This document shows positions 6,082 to 6,653 of a stretch of DNA of 6,653 nucleotides, piece after piece. Source of the stretch: an uncultured Neomegalonema sp. (GTDB taxonomy: Bacteria; Pseudomonadota; Alphaproteobacteria; Rhodobacterales; Rhodobacteraceae); NCBI GenBank assembly GCA_937958345.1, contig CALGNW010000122.1:1-6653 (forward strand). Reading direction: 5' to 3'. Both the position numbers and the translations under genes were made by a program. The notes under the pieces are model-generated. The model searched no databases, had not been told where the DNA came from, and was given only the letters and a program-made list of their open reading frames with translations. Position 1 is the first letter of the stretch, and the number at the start of each line of letters is the position of its first letter.

Positions 6082-6540
6082 TCAGGCGCTCCGCAGCTTT
6101 ACAGCAGCAGCCTTTACCGCCGCACGAATGCGCGGATACGTTCCGCACCTGCACAGGTTGCCGGACATGGCATCATCAATCTGCCGGTCGCTTGGAGCAT
6201 CGTTCAACTCGAGAAAAGACGCCGCATTCATAATTTGCCCGGATTGACAATACCCGCATTGGGCGACTTGGTGCTCCACCCAAGCCTCTTGCACAGCGTG
6301 CATCGCATCCGCAGAACCCAACCCTTCAATCGTCACAATCTCGCCGTCGACCGAGCCAACCGGCAATGAGCATGCCCGCTTTGCCGCCCCGCCCACTTGC
6401 ACGGTACAAGCGCCGCACACAGCGATCCCGCAACCGTATTTCGTGCCGCGCAAACCAAGAATGTCGCGCAAAACCCAAAGTAACGGCATATCCGGCTCGA
6501 CTTCGACAGTGTGCGCTTGTCCGTTGACAGTCAGTTGCAT
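6082..6540 (-). CDS. [2Fe-2S] small subunit, IorA-like
   Basis: A 152-aa iron-sulfur subunit. The N-terminal plant-ferredoxin-like domain binds one [2Fe-2S] with C37, C42, C45 and C57 (CGIAVCGAC block). The C-terminal helical domain binds the second with C95, C98, C130 and C132 (CGYC and CRC motifs). All eight cysteines expected for the family are present and the length is typical. It passes electrons from the Mo cofactor of the large subunit to the outside acceptor, here presumably the cytochrome c encoded two genes on. It has no signal peptide of its own and would be co-exported by the twin-arginine signal of the large subunit, as known for such heterodimers. ATG 6540 is chosen because the protein begins at the family's usual MxLxVNG; the Shine-Dalgarno is weak (GAG about 9 nt upstream). 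It is first in the operon, so the promoter should lie in 6541-6653. Confidence 0.96.
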   Translation of the reverse strand: MQLTVNGQAHTVEVEPDMPLLWVLRDILGLRGTKYGCGIAVCGACTVQVGGAAKRACSLPVGSVDGEIVTIEGLGSADAMHAVQEAWVEHQVAQCGYCQSGQIMNAASFLELNDAPSDRQIDDAMSGNLCRCGTYPRIRAAVKAAAVKLRSA

Positions 6541-6653
6541 CGGTCATTTCTCGTGATCGTTTTTAGAGACGTGTAAGCAGTTTAAGCTGGAGCATCGAAA
6601 CAGAATTTCCACATTGACGCCCCCCCGCCATTGCGCCTATTCGATACACCGCT
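6541..6653. promoter_or_regulatory. Upstream region of the Mo-hydroxylase operon, possible operator and divergent promoter
   Basis: The region to the right edge has no gene. CAGTTTAAGCTG (6578-6589) is palindromic at 10 of 12 positions and lies 38 bp before the small-subunit start, a place suited to an operator. On the minus strand it includes TAAACT, a passable -10, but no good -35 is seen. On the plus strand TTGACG (6614-6619) and TATTCG (6638-6643) with an 18-bp spacer containing seven C's look like a moderate sigma-70 promoter firing out of the window, suggesting a divergent neighbour, possibly a regulator. None of this is more than sequence resemblance. Confidence 0.3.

Overview
The window looks like a high-GC alphaproteobacterial chromosome segment, most likely Rhodobacterales/Rhodobacteraceae. 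This rests on the remembered resemblance of its M19-type dipeptidase, its IorA/IorB-type molybdenum hydroxylase and its small di-haem 'isoquinoline 1-oxidoreductase subunit' to proteins of that group. No rRNA, tRNA or phylogenetic marker gene is present, so the placement is an inference. All six genes I can support are on the minus strand, so biological order runs from the right end of the window to the left.

Right half (3298-6540): a compact three-gene operon, small subunit - large subunit - cytochrome c. The first two genes are separated by 1 nt and the last two overlap by 1 nt (TGATG). The small subunit carries two [2Fe-2S] clusters. The large subunit is a molybdopterin hydroxylase/aldehyde oxidase with a twin-arginine signal. 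The third product is a Sec-exported protein with two CXXCH haem sites. Together they would form a periplasmic hydroxylase that passes electrons Mo -> 2Fe-2S -> 2Fe-2S -> haem c, with no FAD subunit. The substrate cannot be read from the sequence. The 113 bases upstream hold a possible operator and a possible divergent promoter facing out of the window.

Middle (2985-3297): a 313-base gene-free stretch with helically phased short T-tracts, including a 10-bp direct repeat spaced 21 bp. It is a candidate for intrinsically bent or regulatory DNA.

Centre-left (904-2984): two translationally coupled genes (4-nt GTGA overlap). The first encodes a 268-aa protein I do not recognise, with a Ser/Thr-rich, probably beta-rich core. 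The second encodes a 425-aa protein joining about eight pentapeptide repeats to kinesin-light-chain-type TPRs with an exact 42-residue period. This pair is the best candidate here for an undescribed system; its function is unknown.

Left end (1-716): the N-terminal 238 codons of an M19 'membrane dipeptidase' family protein whose C-terminus lies outside the window. It lacks the HxD pair and the bridging glutamate of the classical di-zinc site. The 187-base gap before it carries GC-rich inverted repeats that can form two mutually exclusive hairpins.
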